A stretch of DNA of 64,000 bases from Eurosta solidaginis. Taxonomy: Eukaryota > Arthropoda > Insecta > Diptera > Tephritidae. The notes below the pieces were generated by a model. It worked only from the letters and a program-made list of their open reading frames with translations, was not told the origin of the DNA and made no database searches. The stretch is from the NCBI RefSeq assembly GCF_040869045.1, contig NC_090319.1, positions 62,406,779 through 62,470,778 on the forward strand. The letters are read 5' to 3'. The first letter of the stretch is position 1. Every line of letters starts with the position of its first letter. Shown here in pieces: positions 18,505 through 27,696 of this stretch. The position numbers and the translations under genes are program-made.

Positions 18505-20418
18505 TGTAACGTAGCGTTACAATAAACCACTTGTACTTATGCTTGTATAGCATAGTCAACAACCACTAATAGCAAACCAATGAAAAAGCACAATAATGGT
18601 GCGTTGACTTCTCAACCAGTTTCTATAGCATAGCCAAAAACCACTTGTATAGCATAGTCAACAACCACTGATAGCAAACGAATGAAAAAGCACAATAATG
18701 GTGCGTTGACTTCTCAACCAGTTTGCGGCACCACCCATATAAACATTGAATTTGCATTTTTGCAATTCAGTCCTCGCAGGTGAGCCAGCGGGAGTGGTTG
18801 TCTTTTTAAAGACAAAATTGCCACTCCGGCTAGCTAGCCGAGTGGAGGGGGGCGCTGTCATGGCGCGGGTCACCCTCCACCAGAGTTGGACGACGCGAGT
18901 GGTGTCTTCGGACTATCCTTCCCTCCGTCGCCCACCCTGGTGTTGAGCGGCCCGCTGCCTTAATGACCAAATAACCCCCCTCCCCGCGGCTCGGACTGAG
19001 CGGAAGGGGCGCTGTCATGGCGCGAGTCACCCTTCACCTGGGCTGGACGACGCGAGTGGTGTCTTCGGACTATCCTTCCCTCCGTCGCCCACCCTGGTGT
19101 TGAGCGGCCCGCTGCCTTAATGACCAAATAACCCCCTCCCCCCTCAGCTCTGATTTTAGTAGGCTGGCCGGAGCGGAGGAACCACTCCCTCTAGTTAGCT
19201 GGGGAGAAGAGGGTGCGGCCGTGGCGCGAGTCACCCCCTGCTGCACCAGGATGACGCGAGTGGTGTCTTCGGACTACCCTTCCCTCCGTCGTCCTGGTCT
19301 GGTAAGGAATGACTCGCCGCCCGAACGACCGCACGACCCCCTCTCCGCAGCTCTGGTTTCGGCCGTGAGCCGATGCGTGCGCACAAGGGGCTACCGCTGT
19401 GCCGTTAAGGTGCACTTCCCCTCCGCCACGGGTCGACCCACGGCGCCTCGGCTGGTACAACCCCACCCCCCTTACGCACCTTCTACTAGTGTGCAAGTAG
19501 GGAGGCGGGGGTGTCCAGCGGTGAAACCAGCACTAACCCGAGTCCTCGCAGTTTCTCCCGCAGGTGACTGACCCCGCCGATTACCGAGCCTGCCGAAGAC
19601 GTTCGATCAACCCGATCCTGCCGAAGCCGACCGACCAATACAAGTCCGCTGGTACGTCCATCCTACCCCGCCCGGAACACGCTGCCGCTGTCCAGGTAAA
19701 CCCCGTCGCCAGCCCATCTCCCCTCTCACCACGGCCCTGGTGCGCGCTCCGTAGCCCACCGCCGCATCGTCGCCCCTCTGGTGCCGCCGCTGCTACGACG
19801 ACCGTTGGCCGTTCGCCATCCTACCGCCGTTAAGCCGCTGCTACGACGTCCGTTGGCCGTCCGACATCCTACCGCCGTTAGGCCGCTGCATCCGTCACGC
19901 CGCTGCTACGACGTCCGTTGGCCGTCCGACATCCTACCGCCGTTAGGCCGCTGCATCCGTCACGCCGCTGCTACGACGACCGTTGGCCGTTCGCCCCCCT
20001 ACCGCCGTTAAGCCGCTGCATCCGTCACGCCGCTGCTACGACGTCCGTTGGCCGTCCGCCATCCTACCGCCGTTAAGCCGCTGCATCCGTCCCGCCACTG
20101 CGACGACGACCGTTGGCCGCTTGCCATCCTACCGCAGTTAAGCCGTTGCTTCTATCCCGCCGCTGCTTCCGTACCGCCGTACCAGTCCGTCCGTTACCCG
20201 ACCGTTCAGCCGCCCTACCGAGCCTCCGTTAGTCGACGCTCCGCCCCCCTCGCCATCTTGCGACGGAGAGCTGCTGTCCGCCTAATATCTCCAGCCGTGT
20301 GTGCGTGTGTTCGTAACACATAAATATTGTGTATTTATTCAGTAGGGGTTTGTGGGACCTTTACTCGACTCTGGATTGACTGAGCGTTACCCCAGCCTTA
20401 GACAAAACCCACCTCATA
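18505..20418 (+). repeat. 5' LTR (1,914 bp)
   Basis: Starts TGTAACGTAGCG, ends CACCTCATA; the paired LTR gives the limits. The single difference I noticed from the 3' LTR is C at 19996 versus A at 26988. Internally repetitive: a block with GTGCGTTGACTTCTCAACC occurs twice (18600-18725), a block with GGTGTCTTCGGACTA three times (about 18900, 19060, 19260), and a GC-rich unit of about 65 bp (CTACGACG, CGTTGGCCGT, CTACCGCCGTTA) is tandemly repeated at 19785-20150. ORFs within it are by-products of the high GC and the repeats. Confidence 0.95.
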
Positions 20419-20419
20419 A

Positions 20420-22483
20420 ATGGCGCCCGAGCAGGGACCCTCCTCCGCAGATGACCGTGGAAAAACAACTGCAACCACCACCAACACTGCCGGGGCGGGT
20501 TCAACGAACACATCGCTAGAAACAACACACACACAGGCTCCGGAAGGCACGTTGCTGAACACCGACTCGCTCAATTGGATCTACCTACTTAGGAAGGAGA
20601 AGCTGATCGAGGAGTGTAAGGAACACCGAATCGACGTGGAAGGCCAAACCGTAGCCGAGCTGCGTCGCGCACTGAGTACTTACGTGCGAGCGAAACGCGC
20701 CAGGAAATCCAGTGAAGACCTGTTGAAAGAGCTGGAACGAGAAGTGAACGAGGAAGAGGGGAAGTTCGCTACGCTACCCCAGCCAACAACGAAGCCGATC
20801 CCTACAATCCAGATCAACAGCCCACAGCCGCACGGAGGAAAGGGAGAGAACGCACTACCGAAACGAGACGAAAAGAGCGACGGTGAACTTATGAATACCG
20901 TTCGCCGCTGGGACTTGCACTTTTCAGGGGAGGAGTCACTGCACGAATTTCTTGAGAGGATAGAGGAGCTTGCCGAATGCTACCGCATCCCCGTCGACCG
21001 ACTCCTCCCAACACTGCCGGAGCTTCTACGTGGGAAAGCACTGCAATGGTACCGCGTCCGTAAGCAACACATACACCGCTGGAGCGATCTGCGGAGGGAG
21101 GTGCAAAATTTTTTTCTACCTAAGCGACACATACGACATTTGGAAGAGGCCATCCGACAACGCAAACAGCAAGGCCGAGAGAAGGCCAAGGACTACATCC
21201 TCGCACTGGAAACGCTGATCCGCCAACACCCGACGATGTGCGAAGAGAATCACCTCGAACGGATCTATGATGGTCTACGCGTGGAATACCGCCTTTTCGT
21301 CAAACGCAGCGAGGTTAGGACGATCGAGGAGCTCCTGGAGCTAACGGAAGAGTATGAGCTGTTAAGAGGCGAGGAAGCGAAACAGGGAAAAATGGTGGCC
21401 CACAGCCTATACCACCTACCCATGGAATACGACAGCAAAGAGTGCTGTTGGCGCTGCAAGGAACGCGGACACCACCGCTTCCAATGTAAGGGCCCCTGGA
21501 GGAAGTTCTGCTCCCGGTGTGGCCAAGACAACATCCTCTCCAGGGACTGCCCATGCCCTCCGACTAGCCCAATTACCGAGAACGCATCCCGAACGCCGTC
21601 CAACGCTATTAAAGGAAGCCGCCAAGCACCGTACGTCCGACCAGAGAAGCCGAGGGAACCACCCGCCAGCAAATCAACCGCAAAAACACAAGTAGATGGG
21701 CGATTCTATATACCAGTGGTCATCGAGGACATGAGCGTGCGCGCACTAGTGGATACCGGCGCCACCCTATCCTATGTAGATGATACCGTACGGAAACACC
21801 TAGAAAAGAACAACATTAAGGCACGCCCCAACAAGCGAAGTATTCAGCTGGCAGACCAAACGTGCGTCTTTACCTCAAATTCCTACCCGGCAAGGATTGT
21901 GTATCAAGGACGAACCACAGACGCGATGCTATCCGTTATCCCAAACTTGGCCGAACAGGTAATCCTCGGAATGGACTTCCTAAGACAGAGGGGAATCATC
22001 CTCACGCTGGATGGTCAGCCGCTAGAGGCCACCGTGACCAAGAGAGCACCCGAACTGGATACGCTATGTGCATTGACGAGCCGAGAACACCTGAGCGACG
22101 AACAAAACACGGAACTGGGAAACTTCCTGGCGCATCACCAAAAGCGGTTTGGCGAAATCATCGGACCGAGCACTGCAGCCGAGCATACGATTCGTCTCAA
22201 ACACAACCGACCGCTGAAGCAACGATACTACCCCCGCAACCCGGCCATGCAACAAGTAATCAACGAAGAGGTAGACGAGTTATTAGCCGGAGGAAGAATA
22301 GAACCATCACGAAGCGCGTACAGCTCGCCAATCGTGCTAGTCCGCAAAAAAACAGGGCACGTGGAGGATGTGCATAGATTACCGTCAGCTCAACGCCGCC
22401 AGCGAACCAGACGCTTACCCGTTGCCGCAAATTGGAGCCATTCTCGACCAGCTGAAAGAGGCGAAATTCATCTCGACCATTGA
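20420..22483 (+). CDS. gag-protease-RT (N-terminal part) of the LTR element
   Basis: 687 codons from an ATG that overlaps the primer site. Order seen: a Ser/Thr-rich start; a short helix-loop-helix resembling a SAP segment (residues about 55-95); a retrotransposon gag domain with an LQWYRVRKQ-type block (about 155-330); a zinc knuckle CWRCKERGHHRFQC (about 340); a second knuckle in which the usual His is Ile; an aspartic protease with LVDTGATLSYVDD (about 442); and the beginning of RT (SSPIVLVRKK). Gag and pol share one frame with no stop between. The last 40 or so codons after the seven-A run at 22346-22352 read out of frame and are not real RT. Confidence 0.9.
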   Translation: MAPEQGPSSADDRGKTTATTTNTAGAGSTNTSLETTHTQAPEGTLLNTDSLNWIYLLRKEKLIEECKEHRIDVEGQTVAELRRALSTYVRAKRARKSSEDLLKELEREVNEEEGKFATLPQPTTKPIPTIQINSPQPHGGKGENALPKRDEKSDGELMNTVRRWDLHFSGEESLHEFLERIEELAECYRIPVDRLLPTLPELLRGKALQWYRVRKQHIHRWSDLRREVQNFFLPKRHIRHLEEAIRQRKQQGREKAKDYILALETLIRQHPTMCEENHLERIYDGLRVEYRLFVKRSEVRTIEELLELTEEYELLRGEEAKQGKMVAHSLYHLPMEYDSKECCWRCKERGHHRFQCKGPWRKFCSRCGQDNILSRDCPCPPTSPITENASRTPSNAIKGSRQAPYVRPEKPREPPASKSTAKTQVDGRFYIPVVIEDMSVRALVDTGATLSYVDDTVRKHLEKNNIKARPNKRSIQLADQTCVFTSNSYPARIVYQGRTTDAMLSVIPNLAEQVILGMDFLRQRGIILTLDGQPLEATVTKRAPELDTLCALTSREHLSDEQNTELGNFLAHHQKRFGEIIGPSTAAEHTIRLKHNRPLKQRYYPRNPAMQQVINEEVDELLAGGRIEPSRSAYSSPIVLVRKKTGHVEDVHRLPSAQRRQRTRRLPVAANWSHSRPAERGEIHLDH
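20421..20438 (+). other. Primer-binding site, Lys-tRNA type
   Basis: TGGCGCCCGAGCAGGGAC starts two bases after the 5' LTR. From general knowledge it matches the site used with lysine tRNA except for one base. The gag start codon (20420-20422) overlaps it by two bases. Confidence 0.75.
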
Positions 22484-24710
22484 CTTGAAGAACGGCTACT
22501 GGCAAATCCCGCTCGCCAGAGCATCCCGACCATACACCGCATTTACAGTTCCTGGCAGAGGGTTGTTCCAGTGGAAAGTCATGCCATTTGGCCTACACTC
22601 TGCTCCGGCTACCTTTCAACGCGCTCTGGATTCGATACTTGGGCCCGAACTCCAACCAAAAGTTTTCGCCTACCTGGACGATATCATCGTATTGGGAGAT
22701 ACCTTCGAAGAACACTTGGCGATCTTGAGGGAAGTGTTCGAGCGCCTACAAAGACACAGGATGCAAGTAAACTTCGAAAAGTGCAGCTTCGTCCAGCAAC
22801 AACTTCATTACCTAGGACACATCATCAGTTCGAAAGGAATTCACACCGATCCAGCAAAAGTATCCGCTGTACAGGAGATGCCCGCACCGAAAACGCTCAA
22901 AGAGCTCCGCCGTTTTCTTGGACTCGCGTCTTGGTACCGCCGCTTCGTGGCAGACTTCTCTACGCTCGCCGCGCCGCTTAACCAACTGCTGAAAAAGGGA
23001 CAAGTCTGGAAATGGGAGGCGCAGCAAAATCACGCTTTCAAAGCACTCAAGGATAAGCTTTCCAGCGCGCCAATCCTTTGTTGTCCGGACTTCTCTCGAC
23101 CGTTTTTTCTCCAGACCGACGCGAGCGGAGAGGGCCTGGGCGTCGTGCTCTATCAACGCCATTCCGACCACGAGAACGTAGTAGCTTACGCCAGCCGAAG
23201 CCTAACCCAGCTGGAAAAGCGATACTCGGCCACCGAACAGGAATGCCTAGCCGTGCTATGGGGTATCCGTAAGATGAGACCGTACCTGGAGGGGTATCAC
23301 TTCACCGTCATCACCGACCACCACTCACTAAAATGGCTGCACTCGCTCCAGAACCCCTCTGGACGTCTGGCAAGATGGGCACTGGAATTGCAACAATATA
23401 ATTTCGAGATAGAATACCGAAAAGGAGCACAGAACGTGGTAGCCGACGCACTCTCCCGCTGCCCGCTACAACACGCCGATGATGACATTTTGTACACCAT
23501 AACCAACGGAACAAACGACTGGCACGAGAGGAAAGCAAGACAGGTGCGGGAAAAACCTCAAGCACATCCAGATTACCAAATCGTCGATAACCGACTCTTC
23601 CGCCACATTTCCCCGAGAAATCAACTCTCGCGGTCACCGCAATGGAAGCTGTGCATCCCAGCCGACCGACGAAAGGACGTACTACAAGAAGTCCATGACG
23701 CCGCCGCCGCCGGACATCTCGGGGTGAAGAAGACGCTTAAGAGAGCACAACAGAACTATTACTGGCCCGGGATGTTCCGCGATGTTCTCAAACACGTACG
23801 GAAGTGTATCAGATGCGCAGAATACAAAGTCGAGCAAAGACGCCCAGCAGGATTGATGGCAACCATGCAATCATCACGGCCGTGGGAAATAGTAACCGCT
23901 GACTTCGTGGGACCACTGCCCCGTTCCAAGCAAGGAAATACTTGTCTCCTCGTCATGGTGGATAAATTCTCCAAGTGGGTGGAGTTGATCCCAGTGCGCC
24001 AAGCGACAACGACAAGCGTAATCAAAGCACTCCAAGAAAGAGTCATATACCGATTTGGCTGCCCGAAAACCTTCCTCACCGACAATGGTAAACAATTCGT
24101 CGGGAAGGCATTAGCAGCGTTTTTGAACGACCACCGCATCGATCACAAGTTTACGGCAGCTTACGCCCCGCACGAAAACCCCACCGAGCGAACCAACCGA
24201 GTCGTGAAAACCATGATAGCTCAGCGATGCAAGGACGACCACCGCACCTGGGACCAGGAGATTCCGCAAATAGCATTCGCGATAAACACGGCTAGCCACG
24301 AGTCGACAACAGCATCAGCAGCAGAAATCAACTTCGGTAGAGACCTTACAGCACCGCAGCAAGTGCGCACGGAGGGTGCAGTACCAGCAGAGCCACCAAC
24401 CGTACCACCGTCCATCACCAAGTTATGGGACGAGATAAAAGGGCACCTAGCCAAAGCTTCAAAGCAACAGAAAAAACACTACGACTTACGCAGACGGCAA
24501 TGGAAGCCACGCATAGGCGAGCAGGTGATGAAAAGGGACCACCCACTCTCATCCGCGGCCGACAAATTCGCCCAGAAGTTAGCACCAAAATTTTCCGGCC
24601 CGTACTTGGTGATGGAATATGTTTCCACGAACACGGTGAAAGTAGGCCACCCGGGGCAAACAAAGCAACAACACGCGCACTTGCAAGATTTAAAGCCGTA
24701 CAAATTCTAA
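22368..24710 (+). CDS. RT (rest)-RNase H-integrase of the LTR element
   Basis: 780 codons, +1 frame relative to the upstream ORF; the listed ATG is an internal Met, not a true start. RT: MCIDYRQLN, TIDLKNGYWQ, active site FAYLDDIIV (residue about 100). RNase H: LQTDASGEGLG (about 250), ATEQECLAV, TDHHSLKWL. Integrase: zinc-binding HDAAAAGHLG...CIRC (about 445-485), then the catalytic triad in TADFVGPL, LTDNGKQF and TERTNR. A GPY/F-like FSGPYLV lies near residue 745. Length and order fit a full Gypsy pol. Apart from the break at its start I see no stop or shift. Confidence 0.92.
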   Translation: MCIDYRQLNAASEPDAYPLPQIGAILDQLKEAKFISTIDLKNGYWQIPLARASRPYTAFTVPGRGLFQWKVMPFGLHSAPATFQRALDSILGPELQPKVFAYLDDIIVLGDTFEEHLAILREVFERLQRHRMQVNFEKCSFVQQQLHYLGHIISSKGIHTDPAKVSAVQEMPAPKTLKELRRFLGLASWYRRFVADFSTLAAPLNQLLKKGQVWKWEAQQNHAFKALKDKLSSAPILCCPDFSRPFFLQTDASGEGLGVVLYQRHSDHENVVAYASRSLTQLEKRYSATEQECLAVLWGIRKMRPYLEGYHFTVITDHHSLKWLHSLQNPSGRLARWALELQQYNFEIEYRKGAQNVVADALSRCPLQHADDDILYTITNGTNDWHERKARQVREKPQAHPDYQIVDNRLFRHISPRNQLSRSPQWKLCIPADRRKDVLQEVHDAAAAGHLGVKKTLKRAQQNYYWPGMFRDVLKHVRKCIRCAEYKVEQRRPAGLMATMQSSRPWEIVTADFVGPLPRSKQGNTCLLVMVDKFSKWVELIPVRQATTTSVIKALQERVIYRFGCPKTFLTDNGKQFVGKALAAFLNDHRIDHKFTAAYAPHENPTERTNRVVKTMIAQRCKDDHRTWDQEIPQIAFAINTASHESTTASAAEINFGRDLTAPQQVRTEGAVPAEPPTVPPSITKLWDEIKGHLAKASKQQKKHYDLRRRQWKPRIGEQVMKRDHPLSSAADKFAQKLAPKFSGPYLVMEYVSTNTVKVGHPGQTKQQHAHLQDLKPYKF

Positions 24711-24756
24711 ACAACCCTCGTTTTGCTTACTCATTGCAGGAACCAACTGTCCAACA

Positions 24757-25170
24757 ATGAGTCGAAAACAGCGGCAACACACACCACCGGACTCACCGAA
24801 ACCGATACGCCCGTGGCGCCCGCCGTTTGAGGCAACAGTGTGGCCGGCAAACAAACCAAAGATTCAGAGAATCCAAATTTTTCATGGGCCACCAATAGAG
24901 CAACTAATGGCCATAAAAGAAGACCCGCAACCAGAGCCACAGGGACGGGGCGACACCGAACACAACGAAATGAAGAAAACGACATACGAAGAGGGGCACC
25001 CCGATCCCGAACAATTTTTCGGGGAATTAAAACTAAAACGCCCGACAAAACGGAGCAAAAAGTGCTGGAAATTTTATTGGAAGAACCAGCGCGTCAAGGT
25101 GAAGATGATGGGCGAGAACCGGGCGAAAGTCTCGCTGATGGGAATCAACCGAATGGTACAAATCGAATGA
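24757..25170 (+). CDS. Third ORF of the LTR element, unknown function
   Basis: 137 codons beginning MSRKQRQHTPPDSPKP, Pro-rich at the N terminus, then strongly Lys/Arg-rich. No membrane segment or signal peptide is visible, so it is not a normal envelope protein. It follows pol by 46 bases, and a splice-acceptor-like tract (TTGCTTACTCATTGCAG, ending 24739) sits just upstream, so expression from a spliced RNA is conceivable. A second ORF in another frame (24840-25262) overlaps it; which is real cannot be told. The position matches that of env or accessory ORFs in other Gypsy elements. Confidence 0.55.
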   Translation: MSRKQRQHTPPDSPKPIRPWRPPFEATVWPANKPKIQRIQIFHGPPIEQLMAIKEDPQPEPQGRGDTEHNEMKKTTYEEGHPDPEQFFGELKLKRPTKRSKKCWKFYWKNQRVKVKMMGENRAKVSLMGINRMVQIE

Positions 25171-25240
25171 GACAGCAAGAGAAGAGGCCGCCGCATTTCT
25201 TTTTTATATTTTTATATTTTCATACCTTTTACAAAAACTT

Positions 25241-25277
25241 GTTAGATTTAAGTCAGAAATGAATTTTAAATTATTTT

Positions 25278-25321
<44 letters not shown>

Positions 25322-25358
25322 ACAATAACATTAACTCTGTTAGATATAAGTGGAATGA
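25241..25358 (+). repeat. A39 homopolymer between two copies of a short direct repeat
   Basis: A run of 39 A (25281-25319) lies between GTTAGATTTAAGTCAGAAAT (25241) and GTTAGATATAAGTGGAATGA (25339). Such a run inside a retrotransposon, away from the LTR, is unusual. It may be a reverse-transcribed poly(A) tail trapped by template switching, or a slippage expansion. Confidence 0.75.
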
Positions 25359-25481
25359 CTCTGTATATTTTTGGAAAAAAAATTTTTTTTTAATAAAGTG
25401 CTTCGCCCACATGCACACCGGCACAAGACCTAGGCCATGCCTGGAGATCCATCTTTCCCCACCGCAGCTTTCCGTCAACCG

Positions 25482-25496
25482 AAGTGGGAGGGGGAC
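25482..25496 (+). other. Polypurine tract
   Basis: AAGTGGGAGGGGGAC directly before the 3' LTR TGTAAC start, the expected plus-strand primer site. Confidence 0.85.
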
Positions 25497-27410
25497 TGTA
25501 ACGTAGCGTTACAATAAACCACTTGTACTTATGCTTGTATAGCATAGTCAACAACCACTAATAGCAAACCAATGAAAAAGCACAATAATGGTGCGTTGAC
25601 TTCTCAACCAGTTTCTATAGCATAGCCAAAAACCACTTGTATAGCATAGTCAACAACCACTGATAGCAAACGAATGAAAAAGCACAATAATGGTGCGTTG
25701 ACTTCTCAACCAGTTTGCGGCACCACCCATATAAACATTGAATTTGCATTTTTGCAATTCAGTCCTCGCAGGTGAGCCAGCGGGAGTGGTTGTCTTTTTA
25801 AAGACAAAATTGCCACTCCGGCTAGCTAGCCGAGTGGAGGGGGGCGCTGTCATGGCGCGGGTCACCCTCCACCAGAGTTGGACGACGCGAGTGGTGTCTT
25901 CGGACTATCCTTCCCTCCGTCGCCCACCCTGGTGTTGAGCGGCCCGCTGCCTTAATGACCAAATAACCCCCCTCCCCGCGGCTCGGACTGAGCGGAAGGG
26001 GCGCTGTCATGGCGCGAGTCACCCTTCACCTGGGCTGGACGACGCGAGTGGTGTCTTCGGACTATCCTTCCCTCCGTCGCCCACCCTGGTGTTGAGCGGC
26101 CCGCTGCCTTAATGACCAAATAACCCCCTCCCCCCTCAGCTCTGATTTTAGTAGGCTGGCCGGAGCGGAGGAACCACTCCCTCTAGTTAGCTGGGGAGAA
26201 GAGGGTGCGGCCGTGGCGCGAGTCACCCCCTGCTGCACCAGGATGACGCGAGTGGTGTCTTCGGACTACCCTTCCCTCCGTCGTCCTGGTCTGGTAAGGA
26301 ATGACTCGCCGCCCGAACGACCGCACGACCCCCTCTCCGCAGCTCTGGTTTCGGCCGTGAGCCGATGCGTGCGCACAAGGGGCTACCGCTGTGCCGTTAA
26401 GGTGCACTTCCCCTCCGCCACGGGTCGACCCACGGCGCCTCGGCTGGTACAACCCCACCCCCCTTACGCACCTTCTACTAGTGTGCAAGTAGGGAGGCGG
26501 GGGTGTCCAGCGGTGAAACCAGCACTAACCCGAGTCCTCGCAGTTTCTCCCGCAGGTGACTGACCCCGCCGATTACCGAGCCTGCCGAAGACGTTCGATC
26601 AACCCGATCCTGCCGAAGCCGACCGACCAATACAAGTCCGCTGGTACGTCCATCCTACCCCGCCCGGAACACGCTGCCGCTGTCCAGGTAAACCCCGTCG
26701 CCAGCCCATCTCCCCTCTCACCACGGCCCTGGTGCGCGCTCCGTAGCCCACCGCCGCATCGTCGCCCCTCTGGTGCCGCCGCTGCTACGACGACCGTTGG
26801 CCGTTCGCCATCCTACCGCCGTTAAGCCGCTGCTACGACGTCCGTTGGCCGTCCGACATCCTACCGCCGTTAGGCCGCTGCATCCGTCACGCCGCTGCTA
26901 CGACGTCCGTTGGCCGTCCGACATCCTACCGCCGTTAGGCCGCTGCATCCGTCACGCCGCTGCTACGACGACCGTTGGCCGTTCGCCACCCTACCGCCGT
27001 TAAGCCGCTGCATCCGTCACGCCGCTGCTACGACGTCCGTTGGCCGTCCGCCATCCTACCGCCGTTAAGCCGCTGCATCCGTCCCGCCACTGCGACGACG
27101 ACCGTTGGCCGCTTGCCATCCTACCGCAGTTAAGCCGTTGCTTCTATCCCGCCGCTGCTTCCGTACCGCCGTACCAGTCCGTCCGTTACCCGACCGTTCA
27201 GCCGCCCTACCGAGCCTCCGTTAGTCGACGCTCCGCCCCCCTCGCCATCTTGCGACGGAGAGCTGCTGTCCGCCTAATATCTCCAGCCGTGTGTGCGTGT
27301 GTTCGTAACACATAAATATTGTGTATTTATTCAGTAGGGGTTTGTGGGACCTTTACTCGACTCTGGATTGACTGAGCGTTACCCCAGCCTTAGACAAAAC
27401 CCACCTCATA
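25497..27410 (+). repeat. 3' LTR (1,914 bp)
   Basis: Same length and sequence as the 5' LTR apart from the one noted base. It is followed by CATT, the target duplication. Confidence 0.95.
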
Positions 27411-27477
27411 CATTGTTTGATGAGTTTTATTTGTTAAACCAAAGTTATTTAATTAATTTTGAGTTATTTTTTTAAAT

Positions 27478-27696
27478 TAGGGCCCGTATCGTTGTATACG
27501 GGCCGTGTTCGAAACCCATTTTTTAAATCAAACTTTGAAATCGTGAATCGGATATATGTTAACTCGGGACCATACGCACTATTAGATTCATATTTTATTT
27601 TAATTTTTATGGTTTATAGTTTGACAGATTCATACTTATAACTTGAGTGAAATTGGTTTTCCTTGCGTGATCGTATAACACGATACGGCCCAAGAT
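27478..27696. repeat. Small inverted-repeat element
   Basis: GGGCCCGTATCGTTGTATAC at 27479 is met by a near-inverse block ending TACGGCCCAAG at 27694. The left block is itself a hairpin (GGGCCCGTAT...ATACGGGCC). It may be a roughly 215-bp MITE; no target duplication was established. Confidence 0.45.

Larger units (their letters stand above)
18505..27410 (+). mobile_element. Complete Gypsy-type LTR retrotransposon, very young
   Basis: 8,906 bp: LTRs 18505-20418 and 25497-27410 (1,914 bp each, constant offset 6,992), flanked by CATT (18501-18504 and 27411-27414). Internal order: primer-binding site, gag, protease, RT, RNase H, integrase, a small third ORF, polypurine tract. RT before integrase and a GPY/F-like end make it Gypsy/Metaviridae. 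Long LTRs with a Lys-type primer site recall the Osvaldo/Ulysses lineage (inference). Its GC content is far above the flanks. The reading frame breaks inside RT at about 22346-22352, so as read this copy could not make a continuous polyprotein. Confidence 0.95.

Noticed and set aside
18658..20323. Many ORFs of 60-116 codons in the 5' LTR (and the same set at 25650-27315)
   Set aside because: They are identical in both LTRs, overlap in both strands and translate GC-rich tandem repeats. They carry no known motif.
24840..25262. 140-codon ORF overlapping the LTR element's third ORF
   Set aside because: Same region in another frame, with a C-terminus made of an AT-rich tract; the 24757 ORF has the better position after the acceptor-like site.
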